Source: Kaistia soli DSM 19436 (GTDB taxonomy: Bacteria; Pseudomonadota; Alphaproteobacteria; Rhizobiales; Kaistiaceae). From it: a DNA stretch of 64,000 nt. The translations under genes were made by a program, and so were the position numbers. This document shows, piece after piece, positions 44,304 through 53,726 of this stretch. The notes below the pieces were generated by a model. It was not told the origin of the DNA. It made no database searches and was given only the letters and a program-made list of their open reading frames with translations. The DNA lies in NCBI RefSeq assembly GCF_900129325.1, contig NZ_FQUP01000001.1, positions 1,178,001 through 1,242,000 of the forward strand. The letters are read 5' to 3'. Positions within the stretch are counted from its first letter, which is position 1. The number at the start of each line of letters is the position of its first letter.

Positions 44304-47300
44304 ATGCCCGACAATTTCGCGAACCTGCTGCCGCTCGTTTCGTCTGTCGACGATCTGATGGGCAACAAGACGGTAGACGGCGTCACCTCGACAGTGCGTG
44401 TCCCGCGCGCCAACATCACGAACGGAGCGTCGCCGGCGGATATCATTGCGGTTGCCGACCGCGCAACCGCGCTCGAGGCGGACCTTGCCCCTGGCGCCCG
44501 GGTGATGCGTGGCGGCGCCAATATCGCGTCGGCCGCGTCCATCGATCTCGGCGCGGCGACAGGCGACTTCGCGGCTATCACCGGCACGACGACGATCGCC
44601 TCGCTCGGAACGGCGCCGGCCGGGATCGAGCGGACGGTCTATTTTACGGGCGTGCTGACGCTGACGCACAGCGGCACACTGGTGCTCCCGACTGGCGCCA
44701 ATATCACGACGGCGGTCGGTGACGTTGCGGTATTCCGCTCGCATGGGTCGGGAGCTTGGCGGTGCGTCAGCTATATGCGCGCGGATGGCAACCCGGTCAC
44801 CGGGTCGATGGGCGGCAAGGTCGACAAGACGACGACCGTGTCGGCGTCCGGCATGGCGTCGGGTGGCGGGGCGCTCGACGCCAACCGCACCATCACCGTA
44901 ACCGCGGCGACCGATGCCGAGATCCTCGCCCGCACGGCGAACAAGGCTGCCGATGCGCGCGGCGTCGGTGTCCTCGTCGACGCGGCCGTACGCGGCCTTC
45001 GCCAGAACCGCATTCCCAACGCCTATTTCACGCGCGACTTGATCGGGCAGGTACTGCCCTACGGCTACACGTCGGCCTTCTCGTCCTCCGGTGGCGGCGT
45101 GCTCGCCGCGTCGGCAATCGCGGCTTTTGCCAACAAGCCGCTCAAGACCGCCAATGCGCTCAAGGTTTCGTCGTTCTACAACGGCACCAACAAGACCGAC
45201 TTTCAGCTGCGCTCGCCGATCTTCACCGTGCCGGATGCCCTCGCCGGCGACACTACGGCGACTGTCCGCTATGTGTGCCAGCTTTATCTCGGCTCGGCCA
45301 ACGTCTCCGTCACGGCCCTCTCGTCTGGCTATGCCAATGCTGACGGCACTGGCACGACTTATACGCTGACGCCGACCAAGATCTCGACCGATGTCGTCGG
45401 CGGCTGGGCGACGGTGATCTTCGACGTGCCGATCAGCAATGCCGCAGTGCGTTCGCTCTTCATCGCGCTGCGCCTGATGGCGCTCACCTCCGGCGGCAAC
45501 TTCTCGGCCGACAGCTATGTCGTCGGCATGTTCGCCGACTTCAATCGGTCTGACGTCGACACACCGGATTTCAGCGCCGGCGAGCAACTGGTGATTGATG
45601 CGGGACAGGTTTCGCCTGCCATTGGCAAGCCGCATCTGCTCGGCGGCAACCGCATCCGCAATCCCCTGTTCACCGCCGATCCGGTCGGCGCCAGCTATAC
45701 CGGGCCGCCTTCCGAATACACCGTTGGAATCGGAAGCGGCTTTTCCTTGGCGCCCTGGTCGATTGTCTCGACGGTGACGCCCTTCAAGACGAAGCAGGCG
45801 TTTCGGGCTTCCATCTCCTATGACGGCACGACCAAGACCGAAGTGCAGCTTCGGCAGACGGTCGATCTCCCGCCCGATCTCGTCGGCGACACAACGGCCG
45901 TCGCGCGCCTGATCTTCTATGTGAAGGTCGACGACCTCTCCAAGGTCGCGCTCTCGATCGTAACCGCGATGCTCAATGACGCGCTTGCGTCACAGGGCAC
46001 GCCGACGCCGGTCAAGCGCTCCTCGGATGGTCCGAACGCGACGTGGTTCCCGATCATCTATGACATCCCGATCACGGTCGGAACGACGACGAAACTGCAA
46101 GTCTTCATGCGCCTGTCTGCGCTTTCGACGGCCGGGAATTTCACGGGCACGATTGATGTCACTGGCGTCTTCCTCGGCTTCAACCGGCCTGAACAGACGG
46201 TCTATGACAAGAACGCCGACTATGACGCCGAGCTGGCGGCCAAGAAGGCGCTGCCGAATATCGCCAGCAACTCGGCCGCCTTCTTCGGCTCGAACAAGGC
46301 CAAGAATGCCCTGTTCATGGGCGATGCCATCGGCCTGACAGCGGCGCCTGCTGGATGGGCTCTCAGTTCGGGCGGAACCGGCGCGACGAAACCGAACACC
46401 GAGATCGTCGCGACGCAGACGCCGTGGTCGGGAGTCGAGCAGGCGCTTCGCGTCTACCTGACCTCGACCGGCGCCGCCTGGTCGGACCTTCAGCCGCGGC
46501 AGACGATCGCTGTCCCCAGGGAACTTCAAGGGCGGACGGATGCTGTCCTCAAACTGATCTTCTTCGTGCGCGCCGACGCGGCGCAGGTGGCGCAGGGCTT
46601 CAACCAGATCACCGGCCTCGTCACGATGTATGACGCTTCCGGGGTCTCGCTGGGTTCGGCGACCATCACCAAGGTCTCGACCGACAATCTGGTCGCCGAC
46701 ACCTGGTTTCCGGTCATCATCACCGCGCCGATCACAAACGCCTCGGCCCGGTCGCTGCTGGTCTCGGCCCGCGTGCAAACGGCGCATGGTGCCTATGCCG
46801 GCGGCCTCTGCGATCTCACCGGCTTCTTCATGGGGTTCAATCGGCCTGAGCTCACGACCTTCGAGCGCAACCTCAACGACGATATCGATCAGCGTGCCAA
46901 GGTGCAGGCGCTCGCCGTCAACGCCGGCAGCTCCAACCTGACCCGAGTCAGCACTTTCGACCAGTATTCGGACATCCTCGGCAATATCCTGCCGATGATC
47001 CCCGACAGCATCATCAACTGCCCCGGCGACAGCCTCACCGATCTCGATTGGGCGGCGGTCATCGCTGCGGCTTATGCTGCAGCCGGGCAGACGCGCACCG
47101 TCCGCAACCTCGGTATCGGCGGCGAGGCAAGCTATGAAATCGTCAATCGAGCGCAGGGCTACCAGCCCTATGTGACCGGCATCACCTGGTCGACCGGGAC
47201 GATCCGTTTGCGTGCCCGGCGCGCTGTACCGGCACGCACCTTCAACACGACGTATCGCGCCTACTGGGAGGCCTACGGGGCGCGGATCGCCGAGCCGACC

Positions 47301-48068
47301 GCCGTCGAGTTCTTCAACGCCAACGGGCGCATCGGCAAGAGCTTCAGCCGGCTGTCGGCCTCCGGCGCGGTGTCGGGCGCGACGATCACCGCCAACGGCC
47401 ATCCTTTCGCCAATGGCGATACCATCTTCGTCCGCGACGCCGTCGTTCCGACCGGCATGTACAAGTACAAGCCCTATTACGTCCGCGACGTGACCACGAA
47501 CACCTTTGCCGTGGCCGAAGTGAGCGGCGGCGCCGCGATCACCTTCACCTCGGCGGTGACAGTCACCTTCCTTGGCGATTTCTACCTCGATTGGGATTAC
47601 ACGACCGGCGTCGATCACACGATCACGGCCGTTACGCATACCAATTGGGACAAGAGCGCCCAGATTACGATGGCCTCCGTCAACACCATCAACAAGATGG
47701 GGTCGCCGGCGGCTGACTTGGCGCAGCTCAAGGCGGACACCCGCGCGCTGATCGCGCAGCTCAAGACACTCTCGAAGCGGTTCCTGATCCTGACGCTTTC
47801 GGTCGATGCGAGCTGGACGATCGGCACGCCCGAATACGACACCGTGATGGCCTACAACGCCTGGGTGCTCGCCGAGTACCCGAACAATTCGGCCGACCTC
47901 TACGCCTTCCTGCGGACACTCGGCGACGGCTCGGCCAACGACAATGCCGACATCGCCGCCGGCATCATCCCGCGTTCTCTCCGGGTCGACAGTGTCCATT
48001 GGAACAACGCGACGACTCAGGTCGGCAACTGGATCTATTCATCCTTTCTGGCGCCGCGCGGCTGGTAG
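44304..48068 (+). CDS. Receptor-binding tail fibre with three 214-residue repeats and a C-terminal GDSL/SGNH esterase domain
   Basis: 1254 residues from MPDNFANLLPLVSSV (GAGAGAGG upstream). The N-terminal shaft (1-230) contains a typical fibre sequence with KVDKTTTVSASG. Three homologous units follow, starting near residues 235 (NRIPNAYF), 449 (NRIRNPLF) and 664 (NKAKNALF), each ending with a GFNRPE-like motif. The last domain (about 890-1254) is an SGNH hydrolase: GDSL with Ser910, a Gly-rich block LGIGGE, and Asp1229/His1232 in DSVHW, with a beta domain inserted. It likely removes acyl groups from surface polysaccharide during adsorption. The longer frame to 44010 lies over the previous gene. 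Confidence 0.88.
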   Translation: MPDNFANLLPLVSSVDDLMGNKTVDGVTSTVRVPRANITNGASPADIIAVADRATALEADLAPGARVMRGGANIASAASIDLGAATGDFAAITGTTTIASLGTAPAGIERTVYFTGVLTLTHSGTLVLPTGANITTAVGDVAVFRSHGSGAWRCVSYMRADGNPVTGSMGGKVDKTTTVSASGMASGGGALDANRTITVTAATDAEILARTANKAADARGVGVLVDAAVRGLRQNRIPNAYFTRDLIGQVLPYGYTSAFSSSGGGVLAASAIAAFANKPLKTANALKVSSFYNGTNKTDFQLRSPIFTVPDALAGDTTATVRYVCQLYLGSANVSVTALSSGYANADGTGTTYTLTPTKISTDVVGGWATVIFDVPISNAAVRSLFIALRLMALTSGGNFSADSYVVGMFADFNRSDVDTPDFSAGEQLVIDAGQVSPAIGKPHLLGGNRIRNPLFTADPVGASYTGPPSEYTVGIGSGFSLAPWSIVSTVTPFKTKQAFRASISYDGTTKTEVQLRQTVDLPPDLVGDTTAVARLIFYVKVDDLSKVALSIVTAMLNDALASQGTPTPVKRSSDGPNATWFPIIYDIPITVGTTTKLQVFMRLSALSTAGNFTGTIDVTGVFLGFNRPEQTVYDKNADYDAELAAKKALPNIASNSAAFFGSNKAKNALFMGDAIGLTAAPAGWALSSGGTGATKPNTEIVATQTPWSGVEQALRVYLTSTGAAWSDLQPRQTIAVPRELQGRTDAVLKLIFFVRADAAQVAQGFNQITGLVTMYDASGVSLGSATITKVSTDNLVADTWFPVIITAPITNASARSLLVSARVQTAHGAYAGGLCDLTGFFMGFNRPELTTFERNLNDDIDQRAKVQALAVNAGSSNLTRVSTFDQYSDILGNILPMIPDSIINCPGDSLTDLDWAAVIAAAYAAAGQTRTVRNLGIGGEASYEIVNRAQGYQPYVTGITWSTGTIRLRARRAVPARTFNTTYRAYWEAYGARIAEPTAVEFFNANGRIGKSFSRLSASGAVSGATITANGHPFANGDTIFVRDAVVPTGMYKYKPYYVRDVTTNTFAVAEVSGGAAITFTSAVTVTFLGDFYLDWDYTTGVDHTITAVTHTNWDKSAQITMASVNTINKMGSPAADLAQLKADTRALIAQLKTLSKRFLILTLSVDASWTIGTPEYDTVMAYNAWVLAEYPNNSADLYAFLRTLGDGSANDNADIAAGIIPRSLRVDSVHWNNATTQVGNWIYSSFLAPRGW

Positions 48069-48121
48069 CGCCCCGCGGATTACGGCCTCCCGTCTGAACT
48101 CATCCACCTTCGGAGTTATCC

Positions 48122-48370
48122 ATGCAGCTCGTCAGTGATTGGCGCGCGTTGCTCAAGCACGCGTGGACGGTTCGATTTTTCGCGCTTGCAGCGATCTGCG
48201 CCGGCGCAACGCAGGCTCTGCCGGCGCTCATCGATGTCATCCCGCCCTGGCCCTATGCCGCCCTGATGTTCATCGCTCAGGCCGGCAGCATCGTCTTTCC
48301 GGTCCTCGGCATCCCCGCGCGCGTGGTTGCGCAGCCCAAGACGCTCGGAGGTGACGATGCCGGTCAATAA
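48122..48370 (+). CDS. Holin-like membrane protein
   Basis: 82 residues with two hydrophobic segments (about 18-35 and 43-63), a basic N-terminus and a polar C-terminus. It is first in the lysis cassette and its end overlaps the lysozyme start. Likely class II holin that permits or triggers endolysin release. Confidence 0.78.
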   Translation: MQLVSDWRALLKHAWTVRFFALAAICAGATQALPALIDVIPPWPYAALMFIAQAGSIVFPVLGIPARVVAQPKTLGGDDAGQ

Positions 48371-48884
48371 GATCCAGAGCAGCCGGCGGGCGAGAACAGC
48401 GATCGCCGGAGCCGGAGCGGCCGGCGCCGTGGCTTTGGCAAGCGTTGTCCTGATCCAGCCATGGGAGGGCCGCAGCCTCGTCGCCTATCGCGATATCGTC
48501 GGCGTGCTGACGATCTGCGACGGCGACACGGCGAATGTCCGCCCTGGCATGAAGGTGACGCCCGCCGAATGCGATCGGCGCCTCGCCGTCCGTGTCCGCC
48601 GCGATTATTTCGAGCCGCTCAAGGGTTGCATCTTCGGTTTCGAGAAGCGGCCGATCAGCTGGCAGGCGAGCATGATCTCGCTTGCCTACAATGTCGGGAC
48701 CGGCGCGGCCTGCAACTCGAGCGCGGCCCGGCTCGCCCGGCTCGGCAAGCTGCGCGAGAGCTGCGAAGCGGCGACGGCCTTCAACAAGGCTGGCGGCAAG
48801 ACGGTTTCCGGCCTCGTCAAGCGCCGCGAGATGGGCGACGCGACCCGGATCGGCGAAGCCGAGCTTTGCGTGAGCGGGCTGTGA
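48357..48884 (+). CDS. Endolysin, GH24 lysozyme with N-terminal signal-anchor
   Basis: 175 residues. After a basic start an Ala/Gly-rich hydrophobic segment (about 14-33) looks like a signal-arrest-release anchor. The T4-lysozyme catalytic pattern E-x8-D-x5-T is present exactly (Glu in WEGRS, Asp in YRD, Thr in VLT). LAYNVGTGA and GLVKRREMGD-like C-terminal blocks are typical of phage GH24 muramidases. Cleaves the MurNAc-GlcNAc backbone. Confidence 0.92.
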   Translation: MPVNKIQSSRRARTAIAGAGAAGAVALASVVLIQPWEGRSLVAYRDIVGVLTICDGDTANVRPGMKVTPAECDRRLAVRVRRDYFEPLKGCIFGFEKRPISWQASMISLAYNVGTGAACNSSAARLARLGKLRESCEAATAFNKAGGKTVSGLVKRREMGDATRIGEAELCVSGL

Positions 48885-49168
48885 TGGGTGCGCTCTCGCC
48901 GATCCTTCGCAGCATCGATAGAGCCGGCAAGTTGGCGTTCTACTGCCCAGGCTGCCGTACCGAGCATGTCGTCCGCCTGAAAACGCACGGTGGCCCTCAT
49001 GAATGGGATGGAAACGCTAAAGCGCCGACGCTCACGCCAAGCATCCTCTATCCCGGAGCCTGCCATTCCTTCGTGACGAACGGACGCATCCAGTTCCTCG
49101 GCGATTGCGCGCATGAGCTCGCTGGGCAAACGGTCGACCTGCCGCCGTGGCCGGGAGCCGACCCATGA
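48884..49168 (+). CDS. DUF6527-like phage protein
   Basis: 94 residues with FYCPGCRTEHVVRLKTHG, then EWDGNAKAPTLTPSIL and CHSFVTNGRIQFLGDCAHEL. This matches a small phage family (DUF6527, often misnamed ammonia monooxygenase) with a CxxC knuckle and two later Cys, probably zinc-binding. Occurs within lysis cassettes; function unknown. Both ends overlap neighbours. Confidence 0.8.
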   Translation: MGALSPILRSIDRAGKLAFYCPGCRTEHVVRLKTHGGPHEWDGNAKAPTLTPSILYPGACHSFVTNGRIQFLGDCAHELAGQTVDLPPWPGADP

Positions 49169-49506
49169 GCCTCCCCTCCGTCTTGGGCCTCAAGGGCTTG
49201 GCGATCGCCATCGTCGTCGGCGCGGCGGTCGGCGGCTTCGCTTCCTACAAGGTGACGCGGGCCTTCGCCGATCGCGAGATCGCCGCCTACAAAGCGGCCG
49301 CCGTCCAGTCCCGTCTCAATGCCGCAAAGGCCGATCTTCGCATCGACAAGGGCGCCCGCGTCGACGCCGCGGCCGATGCCGATGTCATCGCCGAGACGGA
49401 CCGTCGCAATCAGGAGATCCTGCATGCCCCGCCCGCGTCTTCTGGTTCTGATTGCGACGACACTGTTGGCGACGCTGGCGCTCGCTGGATGCGATCGATC
49501 CGATAG
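49165..49506 (+). CDS. Rz-like inner-membrane spanin subunit
   Basis: 113 residues from MSLPSVLGLKG. One N-terminal transmembrane segment (about 8-28), then a helical, coiled-coil periplasmic domain (YKVTRAFADREIAAYKAAAV). The 3' end overlaps the Rz1-like lipoprotein in another frame. This is the classic spanin arrangement that fuses inner and outer membranes at the end of lysis. Confidence 0.82.
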   Translation: MSLPSVLGLKGLAIAIVVGAAVGGFASYKVTRAFADREIAAYKAAAVQSRLNAAKADLRIDKGARVDAAADADVIAETDRRNQEILHAPPASSGSDCDDTVGDAGARWMRSIR

Positions 49507-49762
49507 ATATCTCGCGATCGAGCAGCGCAGCCTGCCGGCAAAGCCGGACTATGTCCGCGAAGTCTTTGTCGCCGATCCGCAACCGACGGCGAAATGGCGC
49601 GACGTCGCCGGCGCCGAGCGGGCCGGCCGGGTCAAAGCGAACAAGATCATCGACTGTTTCGGCCGCTGGTACGATCGCCAGCGCGAGCAATACGCGATGA
49701 TCGGCGAGCGGGCAGCGACGGCAACGGTCGAGGTCTGCAAGGCCGGGGTGGTGCCGAAATGA
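49424..49762 (+). CDS. Rz1-like outer-membrane spanin lipoprotein
   Basis: 112 residues from MPRPRLLVLIATTLL. Lipobox LAGC at the end of the signal peptide. The first 83 bases overlap the Rz-like gene in a different frame, supporting the pairing. Longer than lambda Rz1, with an extended helical C-terminal half (RWYDRQREQYAMIGERAAT). Confidence 0.82.
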   Translation: MPRPRLLVLIATTLLATLALAGCDRSDRYLAIEQRSLPAKPDYVREVFVADPQPTAKWRDVAGAERAGRVKANKIIDCFGRWYDRQREQYAMIGERAATATVEVCKAGVVPK

Positions 49763-50070
49763 TCCTGCCCGACGAAGACTATCAGGTACTGCCGTCGGAG
49801 AAGCATACCGACATCCCGAAATGGACGCGCGACCTCCTGGACGAGCTGCGGCCGGAGGAGGTCGAGGCGCTCCGGCGCGTCGCACGGCTCGGACCGGAGG
49901 GCACGGCACAGCTGCTGGCGGCGATCGAGCTCGCCCGCTCGGTCGGCACGGTCGCGAAGTTCGTCAAATGGCTGGTGATCGGCTGCCTCGGCATCTTCTT
50001 CGCCTCGATGCTGTTCGCCGAGAAGATCATCACGCTCCTCTCCTGGATCAGCAAGGGAAAGGGCCAGTGA
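49759..50070 (+). CDS. Small single-span membrane protein of the lysis region
   Basis: 103 residues. Polar, helical N-terminal 70 residues (WTRDLLDELRPEEVEALRRV) and one C-terminal transmembrane segment (WLVIGCLGIFFASMLFAEKI). Start overlaps the Rz1 stop, stop overlaps the next ATG. Could assist lysis or tether something to the inner membrane; no family recognised. Confidence 0.65.
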   Translation: MILPDEDYQVLPSEKHTDIPKWTRDLLDELRPEEVEALRRVARLGPEGTAQLLAAIELARSVGTVAKFVKWLVIGCLGIFFASMLFAEKIITLLSWISKGKGQ

Positions 50071-50519
50071 TGCGCACGACCCGCATTGTCCTGATCTTCG
50101 CCTTCGGCGTCATTGCCGCCATGCTCGGCGTGTGGGCCGGCGACCGCAACCCGGCGACGGAAAGCCTCCTCGCCGAGGCGCGACCGCCGGACGTTTTGCC
50201 GGGCGGCCAACTGCACATCGCCTATGAGTTCCGCCGCTACCGGCTTTGCCCGCGCGAGACACAGCGGACGATCTTCGACGGGCAGAATATCCGCTTTGAC
50301 CTCGGGACGCAGATGCGGGCTCTATCCGGGCCGGTCGGTGCGGACAGTTATGTCCAGCCGATCACGGTCCCGCCGGCCGCCGCACCGGGGCCAGCGCGCT
50401 ATCGCGTCATGATCTATGACTACTGCAATCCGCTGCACCGGCTATGGCCGCTCTCGAAGGTGATCGAGATCCCGTTCACGATCCTGCCGGAGACGCCTCT
50501 CCCCTCGAATCGGAACTGA
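50070..50519 (+). CDS. Exported phage protein of unknown function
   Basis: 149 residues beginning MRTTRIVLIFAFGVIAAMLG, a signal peptide or N-terminal anchor. The rest looks like an all-beta periplasmic domain with two Cys (RLCPRE, DYCNPL) that may form a disulfide. Coupled to the upstream membrane gene, so probably lysis-module or superinfection-related. Confidence 0.65.
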   Translation: MRTTRIVLIFAFGVIAAMLGVWAGDRNPATESLLAEARPPDVLPGGQLHIAYEFRRYRLCPRETQRTIFDGQNIRFDLGTQMRALSGPVGADSYVQPITVPPAAAPGPARYRVMIYDYCNPLHRLWPLSKVIEIPFTILPETPLPSNRN

Positions 50520-50564
50520 TTCGCTCGGCCCGCCTTGAGTCCCCCGACTCGACAGGAGGCGACC

Positions 50565-50810
50565 ATGGGCCATCCATTCCCGCGCGTATCAGTCTGGGAG
50601 ACGGCGACCGCGAGCCGCGGCCTGACCGATGTCGAGGGCGCGGCGCGCTGGCTGCTCGATCAATGGCCGGATAGGGTCCGTCGTCCGCGAAGCTATCGGC
50701 CGGCTCTGAAAGCCTGCCTCGATGTGCTCGAGGGCAATGGCACGGTCGAGCGCGCCCGCGCTGCGCTGATCAAAGCCGCGGCCGATGCGGACATCCTCGA
50801 CAAGGCATGA
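50565..50810 (+). CDS. DUF982 family protein
   Basis: 81 residues from MGHPFPRVSVWETA, with AGGAGG 6 bp upstream. The sequence GAARWLLDQWP...ALKACLDVLEG...RARAALIKAA is the DUF982 pattern, a small family abundant in Hyphomicrobiales chromosomes and mobile elements. Function unknown. Last rightward gene of the prophage. Confidence 0.8.
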   Translation: MGHPFPRVSVWETATASRGLTDVEGAARWLLDQWPDRVRRPRSYRPALKACLDVLEGNGTVERARAALIKAAADADILDKA

Positions 50811-50820
50811 TGGCGTGCGT

Positions 50821-51087
50821 CTACGGCGGTCCGTGCGGCCCAGCCTCGACCTTCTCCCACATCTCGCGCCAGGCATCCATTGCCGCCTCGATCGACGCGG
50901 CCATGCCGTTCTGCACGCCGGGCGGACGGCCGACGATCGCGGTGACTGACCAGGTCACATGATAGCTTGGCAGCTTGTGCTCGATGATCGTCCCGACCGT
51001 GCGGCCGTCAAGCATGACGCGGTAGATCTGCGACGGGTCGACCGGGTTCGATTTGATGCGACGCAGGCGGAAGCGGGTGTCATTCAT
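50821..51087 (-). CDS. Leftward gene at the right prophage end, unknown function
   Basis: 88 residues from MNDTRFRLRRIKSNPVDPSQ. Beta-strand pattern (YRVMLDGRTVGTIIEHKLP, YHVTWSVTAIVG) followed by a helix (AASIEAAMDAWREMWEKVE). It is opposite to the late operon and 140 bp from attR, a typical place for a gene expressed in the lysogen. The open frame to 51198 has no better start. Confidence 0.6.
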   Translation of the reverse strand: MNDTRFRLRRIKSNPVDPSQIYRVMLDGRTVGTIIEHKLPSYHVTWSVTAIVGRPPGVQNGMAASIEAAMDAWREMWEKVEAGPHGPP

Positions 51088-51227
51088 GACGGAGGCTAGT
51101 GAACGAGTCGGGAACGAGACTGCACGGATATTGCACGAATATCTGTGCAGGTTCACGCCATGTTCTGCCGTTCCGTGCCGAATGCGATGATATGGCAAAC
51201 CGAGAAGGCATTGAAATCATTAGGAAA

Positions 51228-51304
<77 letters not shown>

Positions 51305-51452
51305 GTCGCGGCGCGCTTGGCGCGGACGGCGGCCTTACTGCCACAGTGGGGCGGGCGGATCAAGCGGCGTCGGGGGCCGGGGCGCGCTTTCCTCGCGCCT
51401 GTGGATGGCCGGTGGTTTTCCGATCGGTGATTCGGGGTTAGGGTTCGTGAAC

Positions 51453-51644
51453 ATGACTGACAAGATCCAACCGCCCGAAAAGGCGAAATCCAGCGCGAAC
51501 ACTCAGGGACAGCGCGAGAAGGATGCTCGCGCCGCGCGGCTGGCCGCAGCGCTCCGCGCCAATCTCGGCAAGCGCAAGGCGGCCGCCCGCGCCGCTGCCG
51601 TCACGCCGCCTTTGGAAGGCGTGCCCGACGACAAGATGCCCTGA
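51453..51644 (+). CDS. Small basic chromosomal protein of unknown function
   Basis: 63 residues from MTDKIQPPEKAKSSAN. Central region highly charged and Ala/Arg/Lys-rich (ARAARLAAALRANLGKRKAA), probably helical. Lies between tRNA-Thr and murA. Short conserved proteins of this kind occur upstream of murA in relatives as far as I recall; no function known. Confidence 0.6.
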   Translation: MTDKIQPPEKAKSSANTQGQREKDARAARLAAALRANLGKRKAAARAAAVTPPLEGVPDDKMP

Positions 51645-51791
51645 CGGCTTGCGCAGTTCAGGCGCGATGCCGGCCTGCGGAACGCCGGAGCCCGCTATCC
51701 TTGAGTCGGCCCCAATCCTCATGTAATCAGGCCGGCTTCAAGCTTCGGCGGCTGTCCGCCTTGCCGGTGATTCGAACACGGGGCCCCCTTC

Positions 51792-53081
51792 ATGGACAAG
51801 ATTCGCATCGTCGGCGGCGCGCGCCTCAACGGCACGATCCCGATCTCCGGCGCCAAGAATGCCGCGCTGCCTCTGATGATCGCGAGCCTTCTGACGGATG
51901 AGACGCTGACGCTGGCGAATCTGCCGCGCCTTGCCGATGTCGCGCTTCTAAAGCGCATCCTCGGCAATCATGGCGTCGACATGACAATCTCCGGCAAGCG
52001 CATCGGCGAGGCCGAGCTTTCCGGCGAAACGGCCCACTTCACGGCCCGTACGATCGTCGATACGACGGCGCCCTATGAACTCGTCTCGAAGATGCGTGCC
52101 AGCTTCTGGGTGATCGGGCCGCTGCTCGCCCGCGAGCGCTTCGCCAAGGTTTCGCTGCCTGGCGGCTGCGCTATCGGAACGCGGCCCGTCGATCTTTTCC
52201 TTGAGGCGCTGACGAGCCTCGGTGCGTCGATCGAGATCGATGCTGGCTATGTCATTGCCCGCGCCCCGGACGGGCTCAAGGGCGGACGTGTCGTCTTCCC
52301 GAAGGTCACTGTCGGCGCAACGCATGTGACGATGATGGCCGCGACCCTGGCGCATGGCGAGACGGTCATCGAAAATGCCGCCCGCGAGCCGGAAATCGTC
52401 GATCTCGCCGACTGCCTGATCAAGATGGGCGCCAAGATCACGGGCGCTGGCACCTCGACCATTCGCGTTGAGGGCGTTGATCGCCTGCATGGCGCCCGCC
52501 ATGCCGTGATGCCTGACCGCATCGAGGCTGGCACTTATGCGATGGCCGTGGCGATGACCGGCGGCGACGTGCTGCTCGAAGGCGCGCGGCACGACACGCT
52601 GGTGACGCCGCTCGAAGTGCTGTCCGAAGTCGGTGCCGAGGTCACGGTTACCAATACCGGCATCCGCATCTATCGCAACGGCGCCGACCTGCAGCCGGTC
52701 GACGTCGTGACGGAGCCCTTCCCTGGCTTCCCGACCGATCTGCAGGCGCAGCTGATGGCGCTCGTCTGCCGCGCCAAGGGCACGTCGCATATCCGCGAGA
52801 CGATCTTCGAGAATCGCTTCATGCATGTCCAGGAACTGGCCCGGCTTGGCGCCGAGATCCATCTCGACGGCCAGAACGCGACGATCGTTGGCGTACCGGT
52901 GCTGAAAGGCGCGCCTGTCATGGCGACCGATCTTCGCGCATCGGTCTCGCTGGTCATCGCGGGTCTCGCCGCCGAGGGCGAGACGATGGTCAACCGCGTC
53001 TATCATCTCGATCGCGGCTTCGAGCGGCTCGAGGACAAGCTCTCGCGCTGCGGCGCCACGATCGAGCGCATCAGCGGCTAG
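51792..53081 (+). CDS. murA: UDP-N-acetylglucosamine 1-carboxyvinyltransferase
   Basis: 429 residues, the normal MurA length. Transfers enolpyruvate from PEP to UDP-GlcNAc, the first committed step of peptidoglycan synthesis in the cytoplasm. Visible hallmarks are the start [20 protein letters not shown] with [10 protein letters not shown], the flexible loop with the PEP/fosfomycin-binding Cys in [13 protein letters not shown], and [24 protein letters not shown] and [10 protein letters not shown]. First gene of a conserved chromosomal cluster. Confidence 0.98.
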   Translation: MDKIRIVGGARLNGTIPISGAKNAALPLMIASLLTDETLTLANLPRLADVALLKRILGNHGVDMTISGKRIGEAELSGETAHFTARTIVDTTAPYELVSKMRASFWVIGPLLARERFAKVSLPGGCAIGTRPVDLFLEALTSLGASIEIDAGYVIARAPDGLKGGRVVFPKVTVGATHVTMMAATLAHGETVIENAAREPEIVDLADCLIKMGAKITGAGTSTIRVEGVDRLHGARHAVMPDRIEAGTYAMAVAMTGGDVLLEGARHDTLVTPLEVLSEVGAEVTVTNTGIRIYRNGADLQPVDVVTEPFPGFPTDLQAQLMALVCRAKGTSHIRETIFENRFMHVQELARLGAEIHLDGQNATIVGVPVLKGAPVMATDLRASVSLVIAGLAAEGETMVNRVYHLDRGFERLEDKLSRCGATIERISG

Positions 53082-53170
53082 GTGAGTCTTCCCAAGAAGA
53101 GCTTGCGCTTTCAACGCGCCATTCCCACCTTCGGGCCAGAACATTGGCTGTGCCAAAGGGGTGCGTAGTG

Positions 53171-53647
53171 ATGGATAGACTGAAGCTCGTCGCTTTCGAT
53201 CAGGACGATCTCGCTGTCGTTTCGGCACATGTCCAGGATGCGGTGCTGAAGGTCAAAGACATGACTTTCCTACCCAAGGAAGGTCGTTTCGCTGCCGTCA
53301 TCAACCGCTTCGTCTGGGAAAAGCCCGCTGAGGGCACGGTTCGCAAGAGCTGGGAGCGGCGGCGTGCTGGCTTTCATTTCGACCGCGTCTCGGCCGTCCG
53401 CTCGATTGGCATCGACCGCAGCAATCCCGACGCCGTGCTCGACCTCCTCGCCATCGCCTTCGACAAGGCGGAAGAGCCCGCCGGAACCGTCACGCTGATC
53501 TTCGCCGGCGGCGGCGCCATCGCGCTGGACGTTGAATGCATCGAAGCCTCGATCAGCGATTTCGGCCCGGCCTGGGCCACGGCTTGCTGCCCGCAGCATG
53601 ACGTCGATACCGCCGACGCCAAGGCTCCAGCGACGATGAAGGCCTGA
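53171..53647 (+). CDS. DUF2948 family protein
   Basis: 158 residues from MDRLKLVAFDQDDLAVVSAH. LKLVAFDQDDL followed by VQDAVLKVKDMTFLP is the characteristic start of DUF2948, an alphaproteobacterial family usually encoded between murA and hisD. The C-terminal part has GGGAIALDVECIEA. Cytoplasmic, function unknown. A GTG at 53168 and a longer start at 53144 are possible. Confidence 0.9.
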   Translation: MDRLKLVAFDQDDLAVVSAHVQDAVLKVKDMTFLPKEGRFAAVINRFVWEKPAEGTVRKSWERRRAGFHFDRVSAVRSIGIDRSNPDAVLDLLAIAFDKAEEPAGTVTLIFAGGGAIALDVECIEASISDFGPAWATACCPQHDVDTADAKAPATMKA

Positions 53648-53726
53648 GAGGGACTGCCTAGCAGATAGTCTTCCGCCCGCGGGCCAACCGCGCTAGACAC
53701 GTCGCGCCATCAGAAGGAGCCGTGTC

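Noticed and set aside
45990-47999. 669-codon minus frame opposite the tail fibre, and a similar one at 44244-45635
   Set aside because: Antisense artefacts of high third-position GC; the fibre has repeats and a GDSL triad.
44304-48068. Diversity-generating retroelement targeting the tail fibre
   Set aside because: No reverse transcriptase gene or template/variable repeat pair is visible; the internal repeats are diverged domain duplications.
51948-53228. 426-codon minus frame opposite murA, and 53658-54986 opposite hisD
   Set aside because: Shadows of highly conserved enzymes.
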